This document shows, piece by piece, positions 34,651-46,631 of a DNA stretch of 51,876 bases. The stretch lies in assembly GCF_003363155.1 (NCBI RefSeq), contig NZ_QRBE01000004.1, positions 278,847-330,722 on the forward strand, read 5' to 3'. The first letter of the stretch is position 1; each line of letters opens with the position of its first letter. The position numbers were made by a program, and so were the translations under genes. The stretch is from Dyella monticola. Lineage in GTDB: Bacteria > Pseudomonadota > Gammaproteobacteria > Xanthomonadales > Rhodanobacteraceae. The notes beneath the pieces are model-generated. The model was not told the DNA's origin and searched no databases. It saw nothing but the letters and a program-made list of their open reading frames with translations.

Positions 34651-35811
34651 GTGCAAAAGAGACTTATGTGTGCGGTCTGCGCGCTCAGTGTTTTCGGCGC
34701 CGCGTCGACCTTCGCTTCGACAGTCGCGCCCTTGCCGATTCCATTGGTGGCCAGCAGCTGGCAGGCAAGCGGCAATGCGACCTTCATCACCCGGGAAGCC
34801 TTCCCATACGGCATTCTTCAGGTGACCTCCGAGAGTGAGGCAGGCTTTGTCGCGCTGAAAGACAAGCACTTCGACAATGGCACCATCGAGTTCGATATCA
34901 AGCCCGTCGGGGAAGAAATGCCGGGCATTCGTTTTCATCAGCAAGACGGCGCCGATGCCGACATGCTTTATATCCGGGTGAGCCCTGACTGCCCCGCATC
35001 GCAGGACTGCCTGCAGTACGTCCCCATCATCAATGGCCGTGTGTTGTGGGACGTCTATCCGCAGTATCAAGCGTCGGCGCCTTTCCGCGAAGGCGAGTGG
35101 AATCACATACGCCTTGTCATTTCGGGCAAACGCATGAACGTGTACGTGAATGGACGAACCGAACCATCGCTACGCGTCACGCATCTGGAAGGCAACGTCA
35201 GCGCGGGAACGATCGCCTTCGAGGGTACCGCTTACTACGCCAACCTTACCCTTGCGCCCGGCGTAACGGATGGCCTTGACCCCAAAGCTCCGGTGGACCC
35301 CGCCGCGGGCGATCATCGCTATCTCGTCCGATGGCAAGGTACCGATCCCGTTTCGATGGACACGACGGACCATCTCAGCGTGTCGAACGTGCCGTCATCC
35401 CATGCCCACTGGTCACCGGTCAGGGCCGACTACGGCGGCCTCATCAACCTGAGCCGGTTTCACGCCCCAACAACCAAGCAGGCGCCGCCACAGGTGATCT
35501 GGCTGCGCACCACGGTGCAATCCGATCGCGAACAGGTACGGCACGTCGCGGTAGGCTGGCTGCGCGAGATTTGGGTCTTTGCAGACGGCAAGCCTGTATT
35601 TGCCGGCACAAACCTCTACAACGTTAAAGGTGGCCGCAGAGCACCCGATGGCCGTCTATCCCTGCAGAACGGCGGCTTCGATCTTCCTCTGCACAAAGGC
35701 GCGAACGACATCGTCGTCGCCATTGTTGGCAATACGCCTGACATGCGAGGACGTTATGGCTGGGGTTTCATCATGCGGATGGATCAAGCTGAGGGAATTA
35801 CAGAGAAATAG
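34651..35811 (+). CDS. Secreted concanavalin-like protein, paralogue B
   Basis: 386 aa from a GTG at 34651, chosen over the ATG at 34666 because it gives a basic n-region and full signal peptide (MQKRLMCAVCALSVFGAAST, cleavage near FAS). The mature part repeats the layout of the protein at 31026-32231: NGTIEFDIKPVG, the cysteine hairpin SPDCPASQDCLQYV, EWNHIRLVISGKRMNVYVNG, then VRHVAVGWLREIWVFADGKP and APDGRLSLQNGGFDLPLHKG. It is divergent from the LytS/LytTR pair. The two secreted paralogues bracket the two-component genes, which makes them likely targets or partners of that system. Enzymatic activity is not evident. Confidence 0.8.
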   Translation: MQKRLMCAVCALSVFGAASTFASTVAPLPIPLVASSWQASGNATFITREAFPYGILQVTSESEAGFVALKDKHFDNGTIEFDIKPVGEEMPGIRFHQQDGADADMLYIRVSPDCPASQDCLQYVPIINGRVLWDVYPQYQASAPFREGEWNHIRLVISGKRMNVYVNGRTEPSLRVTHLEGNVSAGTIAFEGTAYYANLTLAPGVTDGLDPKAPVDPAAGDHRYLVRWQGTDPVSMDTTDHLSVSNVPSSHAHWSPVRADYGGLINLSRFHAPTTKQAPPQVIWLRTTVQSDREQVRHVAVGWLREIWVFADGKPVFAGTNLYNVKGGRRAPDGRLSLQNGGFDLPLHKGANDIVVAIVGNTPDMRGRYGWGFIMRMDQAEGITEK

Positions 35812-36836
<1,025 letters not shown>

Positions 36837-37031
36837 TTACTCCGTTTGTTGTTTCAGCCGGCCGGCGGCGACGCGTGTCTTTCCGTAGCGCGAGAAGTAA
36901 GCCACGAGCGTGCGCGAATCCGTTCGCTGCACGTCACCGCTGCTGCTCGTTTGCGCTGCAAGACCGATGCGTGGAAGGCTTGCGCGTGCTGTCATTACAT
37001 CTCGCCGTGCAGGATCACGTGGGGATGTCAT
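36837..37031 (-). pseudogene. Flavodoxin gene relic between the two AKR genes
   Basis: A 64-codon frame begins MTSPRDPARRDVMTARASLP, then IGLAAQTSSSGDVQRTDS and RTLVAYFSRYGKTRVAAGRL, then stops. This matches the first 60 or so residues of secreted-type flavodoxins that sit beside AKR genes: a leader, a short linker, then the FMN phosphate loop (normally YFSRxGNTRxVA). The remaining 130-odd residues are absent. The FMN loop has K in place of N (YGKTR). It reads as the 5' remnant of a deleted flavodoxin gene in an AKR-flavodoxin-AKR cluster. Whether the remnant is translated is unknown. Confidence 0.65.
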
Positions 37032-37047
37032 GTTCGCCTCCCGCGGA

Positions 37048-39018
<1,971 letters not shown>

Positions 39019-39196
39019 TAGCTCATTCGCTTGAGCGTCTGAGTTCATCCCTGTAATGCAGCGCCGAACAAATTTGATGATGACGACATATGCCCTCCCA
39101 ATGGGCATCTAGGCGTCTATGGATGGACGACAAATCAGCTCGTCTTTAATGGGCGCAAGAATCTTGACGACAAGCAGCCTTGGCCATACAGCGTGA

Positions 39197-39246
39197 ACAA
39201 CAAACTTGCTTGTTGTTAATGATATGCCATGTCGTTAACAACAAGC
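39197..39246. promoter_or_regulatory. Repeated AACAACAA inverted repeats upstream of Fic gene
   Basis: GCTTGTTGTTAA (39208-39219) pairs perfectly with TTAACAACAAGC (39235-39246) around 15 nt. A third AACAACAA lies at 39197-39204, also inverted relative to the first arm. The block ends 28 bp before the Fic start and looks like a multi-site operator. Confidence 0.6.
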
Positions 39247-39273
39247 CGCTTAAATATTCGCAGGTACTCAACA

Positions 39274-40399
39274 ATGAGCCTAGACACCAGTCAAGCCGTC
39301 CGCTACCACCTCGGCAAGTTCCCCGCCCGTCCAGCCGGACCTGGCTCGTTTGATGCCGGGGCTGCTGAAGGCTACTGCCGCACTGGCCCGCTATGACCAG
39401 ATGCTGGGCAGCCTGCACAACAGCGAACTCTTCCTCACTCCCTTGCGCGGCCAGGAAGCAGTGGTTTCCTCTCGCATGGAAAGCATTATCAGCACCCTGG
39501 ACGAGATCCTCCAATTGGAGGCCGGGTATGACGACGACAATGCGAGCGCACCTCTGGAGTTCCGCTCTGACGCTATAGAAACCCTACTGTATCGGCGTGC
39601 ACTGAACACCGCGCAATCTCGCTTGGAACAGGGGCAACCCTTATCCGAATCGCTGCTCAAAAGCATTCATCGGCAATTGCTTTCCTTCGGGCGTGGTGCC
39701 GACAAGTCGCCCGGTGCCTACAAACACGAACAGAACTACATCGGTGAACGCGGAAGCCGCAAAGTAAGCTTTGTGCCGGTAGCGCCCGAGCATCTCGCAG
39801 GTGGCATGGAGGCATTGTTCTGACTCATCGGTGACGACACCATGCCCGTGCTGCTTCGCACCGCGCTGGCCCATGCCGAGTTCGAAGCGTTGCATCCGTT
39901 TGAGGATGGCAATAGTCGCGTTGGCCGCATGCTGGTTACCCTGATGCTATGGAAGGGGAAAGCCATTGCGGCGCCGCACTTTTATATAAGCCGTTATTTT
40001 GAGGATCACAAAGACGAGTATCTGGATCGTCTGCGAGGAGTGTCTTACGAGAACGACTGGGATGGCTGGTGCGAGTTCTTCCTCGACGGCGTTGAACAGC
40101 AAGCAATCCGCAATCTGGAAGCTGCGCAGGGTATCAGCGACTTCTACGCGGAGATGAAGCCACGCTTTATCGACCTGTTAGCATCCAAGTTCGCTGTTGC
40201 TGCTTTGGACTATTTGTTTACGAACCCGGTGTTTAGCAACAGCCGCTTTACTCGAAGCGCCGGCATTCCGCCACAGACCGCAGCGCGCTTCACTCGCGTT
40301 TTGCTGAACGAAGGTTTGCTGCAAGTCGTGCGCGAAGCAGCGGGACGCCGTCCGGCGATACACCGCTTCGAACCATTGATGAAACGAGTCCGGGTGTAA
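39274..40399 (+). pseudogene. Fic-domain protein (putative AMPylator) broken by frameshift and stop
   Basis: ATG at 39274 opens MSLDTSQAVRYHLGKFPA, the usual start of the SoFic-like family, then loses frame near 39325; the correct continuation VQPDLARLMPGLLKATAALA is in the next frame (one surplus base in a CCCGCCCG run). That frame carries the N-terminal Fic helices to GGMEALF, meets an in-frame TGA at 39821-39823, and continues in the same frame with the catalytic motif HPFEDGNSRVGR (canonical HPFxxGNGRxxR; the second G is Ser) and a C-terminal winged helix. Rejoined length about 375 aa. Fic proteins transfer AMP to target proteins. Two lesions indicate decay, unless one is a sequencing error. 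Confidence 0.85.
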
Positions 40400-40526
40400 G
40401 TCGGTCACTTGGTTAACCAGCTCAGATCACCAACGCATAACGCTCAACGCGCGTGTTGACACCGCCTCGCCGGGACCGATCGTACCCCACGCCACTTGGG
40501 GCCATGCACTCTCTAAGTAGGGTGAT

Positions 40527-42755
40527 TCAAAGCGATGATGTCGGCGATGGATCGTTGGCGGAGATGCCGGTCGACTGGACATCTAAAGTCAACGTCGCTT
40601 GGGTAGCGCCGGGAGCGTTTGATTTCAGCTCCACCTTGAACAACCCCGCATGCGGGTCGCGTACGGTCGACAGGATGGTTGCACCGTTGGCGTGCGCAAC
40701 CACATTGCCTCGCGCGTAACCTGCCACGGTGACTGTTTTATCGTTGGCCGCGAACACGAGTTTCAGCCGCGCGCCGTGGGTAATGTCTTCATACGAAGCG
40801 ACGCGCTTGCGCCCCATCGTGACAAATTTGCCGATGTCGCCGATGACAGCGATACCCGATGCGGAGACCGGGGCAACAACGCGATAGGCGAACGCGTCAG
40901 GTCCGGTCAGTTTTCCGCTGATGGCCTGCTTGCTGTCCACCAGCGCAAGTGTTTCTGACATGGGATCGAACACGGCGACGGTTCCGCTGTAACCCAGCGC
41001 CATCGGTGTGACGGAAAAATCCATCGACGGCTTGGAGGGATCGGCGGCGAACGCCAGGAGGTAGGTGGTCGTATGCTGACCATGGCGCGTAACGGTCGCG
41101 GCGATGATCGGTGCACCTGTGTGCTGCGCCTCGCTCAGATAGCTCGCGTCGAGCGGCATGAGCGGTTCGTCAGGTTTGACGATCTGGCCATCGCCGCGCG
41201 CGACCTTGAAGATGTTGGTGCGATCGAGATCTTCGAAGGCATCACCCACGCCGACCGGACCGCCGGAGAGGGTCGCGAACAATATCGCGGCGGTATCTTT
41301 CGACGGCAGCACATCCGTCGCCGGCCACGCGCCCAGCTCACGGATAAACCGCGCGTTGAAGGCCAGCTGCGTCCATCGATCGCGGGTCAGGCCATCGCCA
41401 GCAGCGCGGATGGTCGTGAGATTCGGGTATTTCACGCCTTGCAGCATGTGCAGGGGATATGCCATGCAGTACTGCATGGTGATGCCGTGCGCGGCCATCG
41501 CCGATGCCATGCCATCCATGAAGCGCTCGCCCTCGCCCGGCACGTTGTGCAGTGCCGGCGAAAATTTGTAGGTCGCATCGAGCCAATCCTGGAGATAGAC
41601 AGCGATGCCGCTTTGGGCGGCGTAGTCGGCAAGTTCCTTCCAATAGCGCGGGTCCACGGCGGCAGCGCCGGAGATTTCAAAGCGCTTTCGATACGGGCTG
41701 TCTTTGTCGATGAAGCGGTTGTGCGCGAGGAAGGGCAACTGAACGCGCGCATGGAATTCCGCCAGCCCCTTGGGGAATACGCCAGGCTGCGCTTTCCATT
41801 CGAGCAGGCCGCCGTAGCGATTCCAATCCTCGTCGGGCAACGCGGGGTTCTTGATCCGGCCGACCCTCTGCTCCGGGTTCCACGAACTCTTGGCATACCA
41901 CCAGCTGTCGAGCTGCAGATAGCCGAACGGGTACCCGGCCTTGCGCGTGCGTTCGATGAATCGCACCAGCGATTCTTCGTAATTGAGGCCTTCGGCATAG
42001 TCGTAGTTGTAGTAGTAGTGGCCGCCTGCGTTATCGGTGAGTACACCGATAGAGCGCAGGATGGGATCGGCCTGCGCGGAGGCGGGGCGGCGATGGTAGA
42101 ACCCGCGCAACGCGCTACCCCAGGCATCGTAGGTCGTGGCGATATCCGGCCCCGCCGCCACGAGTGCCGTCGACGTGAAGCCGGTAGGCAGGCGTTGCAC
42201 TTCCGCGTTGAATCCGACCGCGACACGCGTCCTGGCGTCGCCGAGCATGCTCGCGAGGAAGAAATGCGATGCCGGCGAGAGGATGAGTGCGTGGCCGCTT
42301 TGGTCAAAAAGAACCCAGGGTGTCGACACATCCTGTGGCTGGTCGAACACCGCTGGCGCGAAATTCACTTGCCGATGCGAAAGCGAATGCAATCCGGCAG
42401 GCACTACGTTGAAATCCGGAAATGCTGGCGGCGCTACGGCGTGACTTCCCACCGCTTTCCACGAAAACAGCAGGGCACCCGATGTGCCCGGCGCAGGAGA
42501 GACGGTCGCTTCGATGCCCTCGGCGAGCGTGAAGCGCAGGTCCGTGGCGGAGGTGACCACGCGCGACGCACCGCCCGGTAATGTGCCCGCAAAATGCAAC
42601 GCACCGTCATCGAGCGTGTAGGCACCGGTTGCATCGTCGATCGCGAAGATCAGGCCGCCGCTCTTGATCTCATGTTGCGTGGCCAGACTTGTTTTCGGCA
42701 AAGCGAGGCATGCCAGGAACAGGAACACGACGGGGAAACCAAGGCGGCTTTTCAT
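40527..42755 (-). CDS. Secreted putative glycoside hydrolase (melibiase-like TIM barrel)
   Basis: 742 aa from the ATG at 42755, which provides a signal peptide (MKSRLGFPVVFLFLACLALP, cleavage near SLA). An N-terminal beta-sandwich (residues 25-240) precedes a TIM-barrel-like region with FGYLQLDSWWYAKSSWNPE, AVYLQDWLDATYKF and QYCMAYPLHMLQG, patterns seen in clan GH-D alpha-galactosidase-like enzymes where LQxD strands carry catalytic aspartates. A C-terminal beta domain follows. Substrate and exact GH family could not be assigned. It stands alone; the adjacent serine hydrolase operon is on the same strand but ends 165 bp upstream. Confidence 0.7.
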   Translation of the reverse strand: MKSRLGFPVVFLFLACLALPKTSLATQHEIKSGGLIFAIDDATGAYTLDDGALHFAGTLPGGASRVVTSATDLRFTLAEGIEATVSPAPGTSGALLFSWKAVGSHAVAPPAFPDFNVVPAGLHSLSHRQVNFAPAVFDQPQDVSTPWVLFDQSGHALILSPASHFFLASMLGDARTRVAVGFNAEVQRLPTGFTSTALVAAGPDIATTYDAWGSALRGFYHRRPASAQADPILRSIGVLTDNAGGHYYYNYDYAEGLNYEESLVRFIERTRKAGYPFGYLQLDSWWYAKSSWNPEQRVGRIKNPALPDEDWNRYGGLLEWKAQPGVFPKGLAEFHARVQLPFLAHNRFIDKDSPYRKRFEISGAAAVDPRYWKELADYAAQSGIAVYLQDWLDATYKFSPALHNVPGEGERFMDGMASAMAAHGITMQYCMAYPLHMLQGVKYPNLTTIRAAGDGLTRDRWTQLAFNARFIRELGAWPATDVLPSKDTAAILFATLSGGPVGVGDAFEDLDRTNIFKVARGDGQIVKPDEPLMPLDASYLSEAQHTGAPIIAATVTRHGQHTTTYLLAFAADPSKPSMDFSVTPMALGYSGTVAVFDPMSETLALVDSKQAISGKLTGPDAFAYRVVAPVSASGIAVIGDIGKFVTMGRKRVASYEDITHGARLKLVFAANDKTVTVAGYARGNVVAHANGATILSTVRDPHAGLFKVELKSNAPGATQATLTLDVQSTGISANDPSPTSSL

Positions 42756-42919
42756 GGTGGCGATGCCCGAAGAAGTCGCCGAATGATTGTTCTTCCCGTG
42801 GGATCGCGTCAATGAAACCGCGGCGCCGTTGGCGATGCAGCGCCACTATGACGCACCCTGGTCCGGGATCGGCCATCGACACCGATTGTCCACGCTTCTT
42901 GTGCAATTTTGCGGCGCCC

Positions 42920-44575
42920 CTAATCACCGACCTTGGGAGCGCGCTTGTCCGCGCCATTTTGATGCAGGATCAACGCATCGACATGGCCATGCGCATCGCG
43001 CTCAAAATCGATTTTTGCATCGACCACCCGATAAAAGAATTTATCGCGTGCACTGGCGTAGACCGGGAAAGCCGGTTGCTCGCCAAGCTTCACCATCAGT
43101 TGGCCATTCTGCACCGTGACAACAAAGAGGGCATTGGGCGCCAATTGGTAGCGCCCCGTGTAGTTGCCAAGCGTGCCCGGATCGATGGCTACTTGCTTGT
43201 TTCCGCGCAGGGCATCGGCCTCTTGAGCACTTAATTTCGGCGCGAGGTGATCGCCATGCTGGTGCAGCATCAGGCTGTCCACCTTGCCTTGTGCATCGCG
43301 TTTGAAGCTGATGCGGATGTCGCCCACGCTGGCGAAAAATTCGTCCTTGGCACTGGCATAGAACGGCAACGCGATTTGTCCCGTTGCTTGCAATACCAAC
43401 TCGTTATTCAGGCGGAACACATTAAGCACCATGGTGGGGGTAAGTCGATACGCCCCTTGATACTCGTCAAGCACCTGCGTGGGTAACGCAATGTTCTTGT
43501 GTGCGGCAGCGAGCGGCCAACCGGCGCGCAGGGTCGCAAAACCTAAATCATCCACCACCGTTGCCGTATTGGTAAGGATAACGACGCCATGTCGGCGGTC
43601 GGCCGTGAATCCGATAAAGCTTGCGTAACCGCCTGTCATGCCGTTGTGCCAGATGACGTCGCCATCGGGGCCATGCTGCGTCATCCAGATCAAGCCGATC
43701 TTGTTCTCCGGTCCAGGGCCAGAGGTTCGCGCGGTCTGCGCCAATTGCATCGCGGGATATAACGCTGAAGGCGTTAATCCCATGTTCGCCTTCAAATAAC
43801 GCAACATGTCGTTAGCCGTGCTGCGAATGCCGCCTGCAGCCGCGAACAGCTTTAGGTTCCAACTGCTGACGGGCTTGCCTATTGCGTCGTGTCCCTGTGC
43901 GAGACGGCTTTGCATCGCGGCGTCGTTGGTGATGGCAGTGCTGTTCATGCCCAGGGGAGTGAAGATTTGTTCTTGCACGAGTGTGTCGTAACGGGTTCCT
44001 GCATGGCGCCCCAATGCATAGCCGAGCAGCGCCCCACCAAGGTTGGAGTACTCGTATTTCGCGCCTGGATCGCGCGGTAACGCGTATGTCGCGAGAAAGG
44101 TTTTTAGCTGGTCCAGGCCGTAGTCGGCATAGGGGTCGTCCATATTCGCGGGATGGAAGTTCGTGGGCATGCGCGGAAGCCCCGAGTTCTGCATCGCCAA
44201 CTCGCCTAGCGTGATCGGCTTTCCGTCACGCGCAGGTAGCTTGAAGTCCGGCAATAAGCTTGCAACCGGTTGATCCAGGCGCAGCTCGTTTTTCGTGACG
44301 GCCTCGGCGAGCAGCGTTGCGGTAAAGGTCTTCGTGACCGAGCCGATCTCAAACACAGTATCGCCCGTCGGGGCCTTGCCATCGGCCAGTTTGCCGTAGG
44401 TGTAGATACCACTCCGATCGCCATCGACCACGGCAATCACCAGGGCCGGATATTCGCCGTCGTTGACGCGCTGCTGCGCGGCGGCATCGACACGTGGAGG
44501 AAGCGCTGGCGATGCCGCGCCAGCGGAGCCTGCGGCGGCAAGCAAGACAGTCGCGATCAGCTTACGGTTCATCAT
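42920..44575 (-). CDS. Secreted class-C beta-lactamase-like serine hydrolase with tandem C-terminal repeat
   Basis: 551 aa with signal peptide MMNRKLIATVLLAAAGSAGA. The penicillin-binding fold has Ser79-x2-Lys82 (GSVTK), the YSN motif in KYEYSNLGG and HNG in VIWHNGMTGGYAS replacing KTG. After residue 390 come two about 80-residue repeats of the DUF3471 type, sharing LPFYASAKDEFF / FPVYASARDKFF and SLMLHQHGDH / ALILHQNGAD. Members are esterases or D-aminopeptidase-like enzymes in the periplasm rather than true lactamases. Third gene of the sigma-factor operon; its start overlaps the membrane-protein gene by 14 bp. Confidence 0.93.
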   Translation of the reverse strand: MMNRKLIATVLLAAAGSAGAASPALPPRVDAAAQQRVNDGEYPALVIAVVDGDRSGIYTYGKLADGKAPTGDTVFEIGSVTKTFTATLLAEAVTKNELRLDQPVASLLPDFKLPARDGKPITLGELAMQNSGLPRMPTNFHPANMDDPYADYGLDQLKTFLATYALPRDPGAKYEYSNLGGALLGYALGRHAGTRYDTLVQEQIFTPLGMNSTAITNDAAMQSRLAQGHDAIGKPVSSWNLKLFAAAGGIRSTANDMLRYLKANMGLTPSALYPAMQLAQTARTSGPGPENKIGLIWMTQHGPDGDVIWHNGMTGGYASFIGFTADRRHGVVILTNTATVVDDLGFATLRAGWPLAAAHKNIALPTQVLDEYQGAYRLTPTMVLNVFRLNNELVLQATGQIALPFYASAKDEFFASVGDIRISFKRDAQGKVDSLMLHQHGDHLAPKLSAQEADALRGNKQVAIDPGTLGNYTGRYQLAPNALFVVTVQNGQLMVKLGEQPAFPVYASARDKFFYRVVDAKIDFERDAHGHVDALILHQNGADKRAPKVGD

Positions 44576-45197
44576 GGTTTCCCTTGGCAGGATGAGTGGT
44601 TTCGTCGGTGGCCTCCAATGCGGCCAGTTCGCGGCTGGTTGCCTCGATCTCAGCCACGCGGCGGCGAAAATTGTGCTTGGCAGCGCGTTTGTTCAGGCGT
44701 TCGATGGCGACGTAAACCACAAACACGACGCCCAGGTAGATCAGCGCGCCCCGCGTCCATCCGCGCTTGCCAATGGTCAGCCCGGCAATGCCCAGCATGC
44801 AGGGCGCGAGGTACCACCACGCGACCTGCTCGAGCATGCGCGCCTGCGCCAGCAGGGCTTGCTTCTGGCGTTCCAGATAGCGCTGCGGGGCCAAACCGGG
44901 ATCGTTGCGCGGCAACAGGCGCCGCGCACGCCACAACCGCCATGGCACGTAGAACAACCATGCAAAGAGCAGTGCCGCCGATGCTTCCATCAACACCACG
45001 CCCGCATGCACGGCATCGCGTAGCCAGCCGAAGACGACCGGCATCAGCGCAAGCGCGACGACGGTCTCGATGCCGTCGCGCCACAGGATGCGTCGCCGCA
45101 ACCGCTGCACGCGGCGAAGGGTGTCCTCGACAGTGGAGGCGGATAGCGGCGTCACCGCGGTGCGCTGCCACTGACCTTGAAGATCTTTCCAGCTCAT
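44562..45197 (-). CDS. Membrane protein of the ECF sigma operon (possible regulator)
   Basis: 211 aa. The cytoplasmic N-terminus begins MSWKDLQGQWQRTAVTPLSA and has a basic segment RRVQRLRRRILWRD; four hydrophobic spans follow (about 41-60, 63-87, 125-142, 150-168), then a charged coiled-coil-like tail (RRRVAEIEATSRELAALEAT). It lies 3 bp after the ECF sigma gene and overlaps the serine hydrolase start. That place is often held by an anti-sigma factor, but no zinc-binding ZAS motif (HxxxCxxC) is present, so the anti-sigma role is only inferred from position. Confidence 0.75.
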   Translation of the reverse strand: MSWKDLQGQWQRTAVTPLSASTVEDTLRRVQRLRRRILWRDGIETVVALALMPVVFGWLRDAVHAGVVLMEASAALLFAWLFYVPWRLWRARRLLPRNDPGLAPQRYLERQKQALLAQARMLEQVAWWYLAPCMLGIAGLTIGKRGWTRGALIYLGVVFVVYVAIERLNKRAAKHNFRRRVAEIEATSRELAALEATDETTHPAKGNHDEP

Positions 45198-45200
45198 GGG

Positions 45201-45671
45201 TTAGGGCTCCAGGTAGCGCTGGCTGAATTGCTGTTTCAGGCGAGTCATGCGCACGGCCACCGCGCCGACACTCAGGGCCAACACTTCGGCGATCTGCTCG
45301 CGCGTCATGTCTTCCAGATCCATCAGCAACAGCGCGCGATCGATGCCGCCCAGCGATGCGAGAAACTCGCGCAGCACATCCAGCGAATCATGCGTTGCAC
45401 CGCTATCGCCAAGACTGTCGGGAACCTCGCCGCCCGATGGCATGCGGGGCTTGCGCCGATGGCTGATGGCGGTGTTCAAGGCCACCCGGTAAACCCAAGT
45501 AGATAACTGCGCGCGGCCGTCGAAACTGTCCAGGCTCAGCCATAGCTGCACTTGGATGTCTTGCAACAGATCCTGCCAGTCGGCCGGATCGGCATATTGG
45601 CGGGCCAGCCGTTCAAGACGTCCTTGATTGTCGTCCAGCAGGCGCTGGAAGCGTACGTCGCTTGTGGGCAT
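45201..45671 (-). CDS. ECF-type RNA polymerase sigma factor
   Basis: 156 aa with region 2 (FQRLLDDNQGRLERLARQYA, DWQDLLQDIQVQLWLSLDSF, STWVYRVALNTAISHRR) and region 4 HTH (EDMTREQIAEVLALSVGAVA VRMTRLK). Extracytoplasmic-function sigma factors direct RNA polymerase to envelope-stress or nutrient genes. First gene of a three-gene minus-strand operon with a membrane protein and a secreted serine hydrolase, so envelope or peptidoglycan stress is the natural guess. ATG at 45671. Its promoter region adjoins a phage gene fragment at 45789. Confidence 0.93.
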   Translation of the reverse strand: MPTSDVRFQRLLDDNQGRLERLARQYADPADWQDLLQDIQVQLWLSLDSFDGRAQLSTWVYRVALNTAISHRRKPRMPSGGEVPDSLGDSGATHDSLDVLREFLASLGGIDRALLLMDLEDMTREQIAEVLALSVGAVAVRMTRLKQQFSQRYLEP

Positions 45672-45788
45672 GTTCCAGGATCCGTGGGCTTGCTATCAGG
45701 TGAGTCGCAATCGGATGGGATTTTTTACAAGCGGGAGGGCGGGTATACGAGTACCGCCGGGACGGACGCCAAAGCACGGGGGCTTGCA

Positions 45789-45941
45789 ATGGGCTGGCCC
45801 GATGCCATCACTGCGTACGAATGGATCGTCGCTAAGGTCACGCACAAGGTCGATGGCAACGGCGGCTACCTCACTTCGCTGGAATTGGAAAACAAGGCGG
45901 CGGCGGCCGACCATGCCGCCGTAGACGATGATGTGATGTAA
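45789..45941 (+). pseudogene. C-terminal fragment of phage late control protein D
   Basis: The frame MGWPDAITAYEWIVAKVTHK then VDGNGGYLTSLELENKAAAA matches the last 50 residues of P2-type gpD (tail protein related to VgrG). The rest of the gene is absent; upstream is the sigma-factor promoter. About 82% identical at DNA level to the corresponding part of the larger fragment at 47781-48503, in the same orientation. Confidence 0.75.
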
Positions 45942-46036
45942 GCAACCGTTCTGATCATGCCGCCTGTGTCGACATCTGCGACCAAAATACTGCACATTCA
46001 AATAAGTAACGATCAAAAGTGCGTCCAGATTTCTCG

Positions 46037-46552
46037 TCAGTAGTAGGAGCTATTCTTGAATGCTGCACGGGTTGCCTGGATGCCGCGACGACATGATTCC
46101 GCCATCGTCTGTTCCCGTTTCCCGTTTGCTTTGCCAAGTGCACGTTCCAAACGGTTTAAATACGCATTAATACCCCCGTCAGGAATTTTCACCTCAAAGG
46201 TAAACGTGCATAGTCGCTCAACTGTGTACTTTCCATTATTGCTGAGCACTGGCAACACCTTAAAGGGACGCACAGGGAGAGCGTCGGAGAGGGCTACCCC
46301 TAAATCTTCCCCAGCCTCTCCATCTGTCACTGGATCAAGCGAGGCATAGACCTTCAACCAACCGTCACTTCCTGACGCTACGCCTTGCTGAATTACTTTC
46401 CAACGAGGCTTGGCGTAGTAGTCTTTCAACGCCTGCTTGGAACCTACCGATGAAATATGAGCCAGTACCATATCTGATGTCAGTCGACCTTGTGCTACCG
46501 CCACAGCGGTTAAGGTGGCGATTAGAAGTGCAATCGAAATTACATATTTCAT
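46037..46552 (-). CDS. Secreted hypothetical protein in the toxin/immunity patch
   Basis: 171 aa with a signal peptide (MKYVISIALLIATLTAVAVA, cleavage near AQG). The mature part is a mixed alpha/beta domain (KQALKDYYAKPRWKVIQQGV, TFEVKIPDGGINAYLNRLER), ending RAAFKNSSYY. ATG at 46552 with GGAG 6 nt upstream. I recognise no family. AT-richer than the core genes. Its place after an orphan toxin and immunity gene, and its periplasmic destination, make an orphan immunity protein the best guess, by analogy with the periplasmic protein that follows the main RHS gene. Confidence 0.65.
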   Translation of the reverse strand: MKYVISIALLIATLTAVAVAQGRLTSDMVLAHISSVGSKQALKDYYAKPRWKVIQQGVASGSDGWLKVYASLDPVTDGEAGEDLGVALSDALPVRPFKVLPVLSNNGKYTVERLCTFTFEVKIPDGGINAYLNRLERALGKANGKREQTMAESCRRGIQATRAAFKNSSYY

Positions 46553-46631
46553 ATCGTCTCCTATTGGCCCCTTCCAAGATCAAGCTTCCCCTCAGCACTT
46601 CCGAGTTGAATATGCAGTTCAAACCAAACGT

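Noticed and set aside
40451-40510. Possible IS end after the Fic gene, because of a GTGTTGAC motif like that in the 16021 hairpin
   Set aside because: Only about 8 bp are shared; too little to support a repeat.
41073-42581. 502-codon plus-strand frame opposite the putative glycosidase
   Set aside because: Long but low-complexity, His/Arg-rich antisense frame with no domain; the minus strand has a signal peptide and coherent protein.
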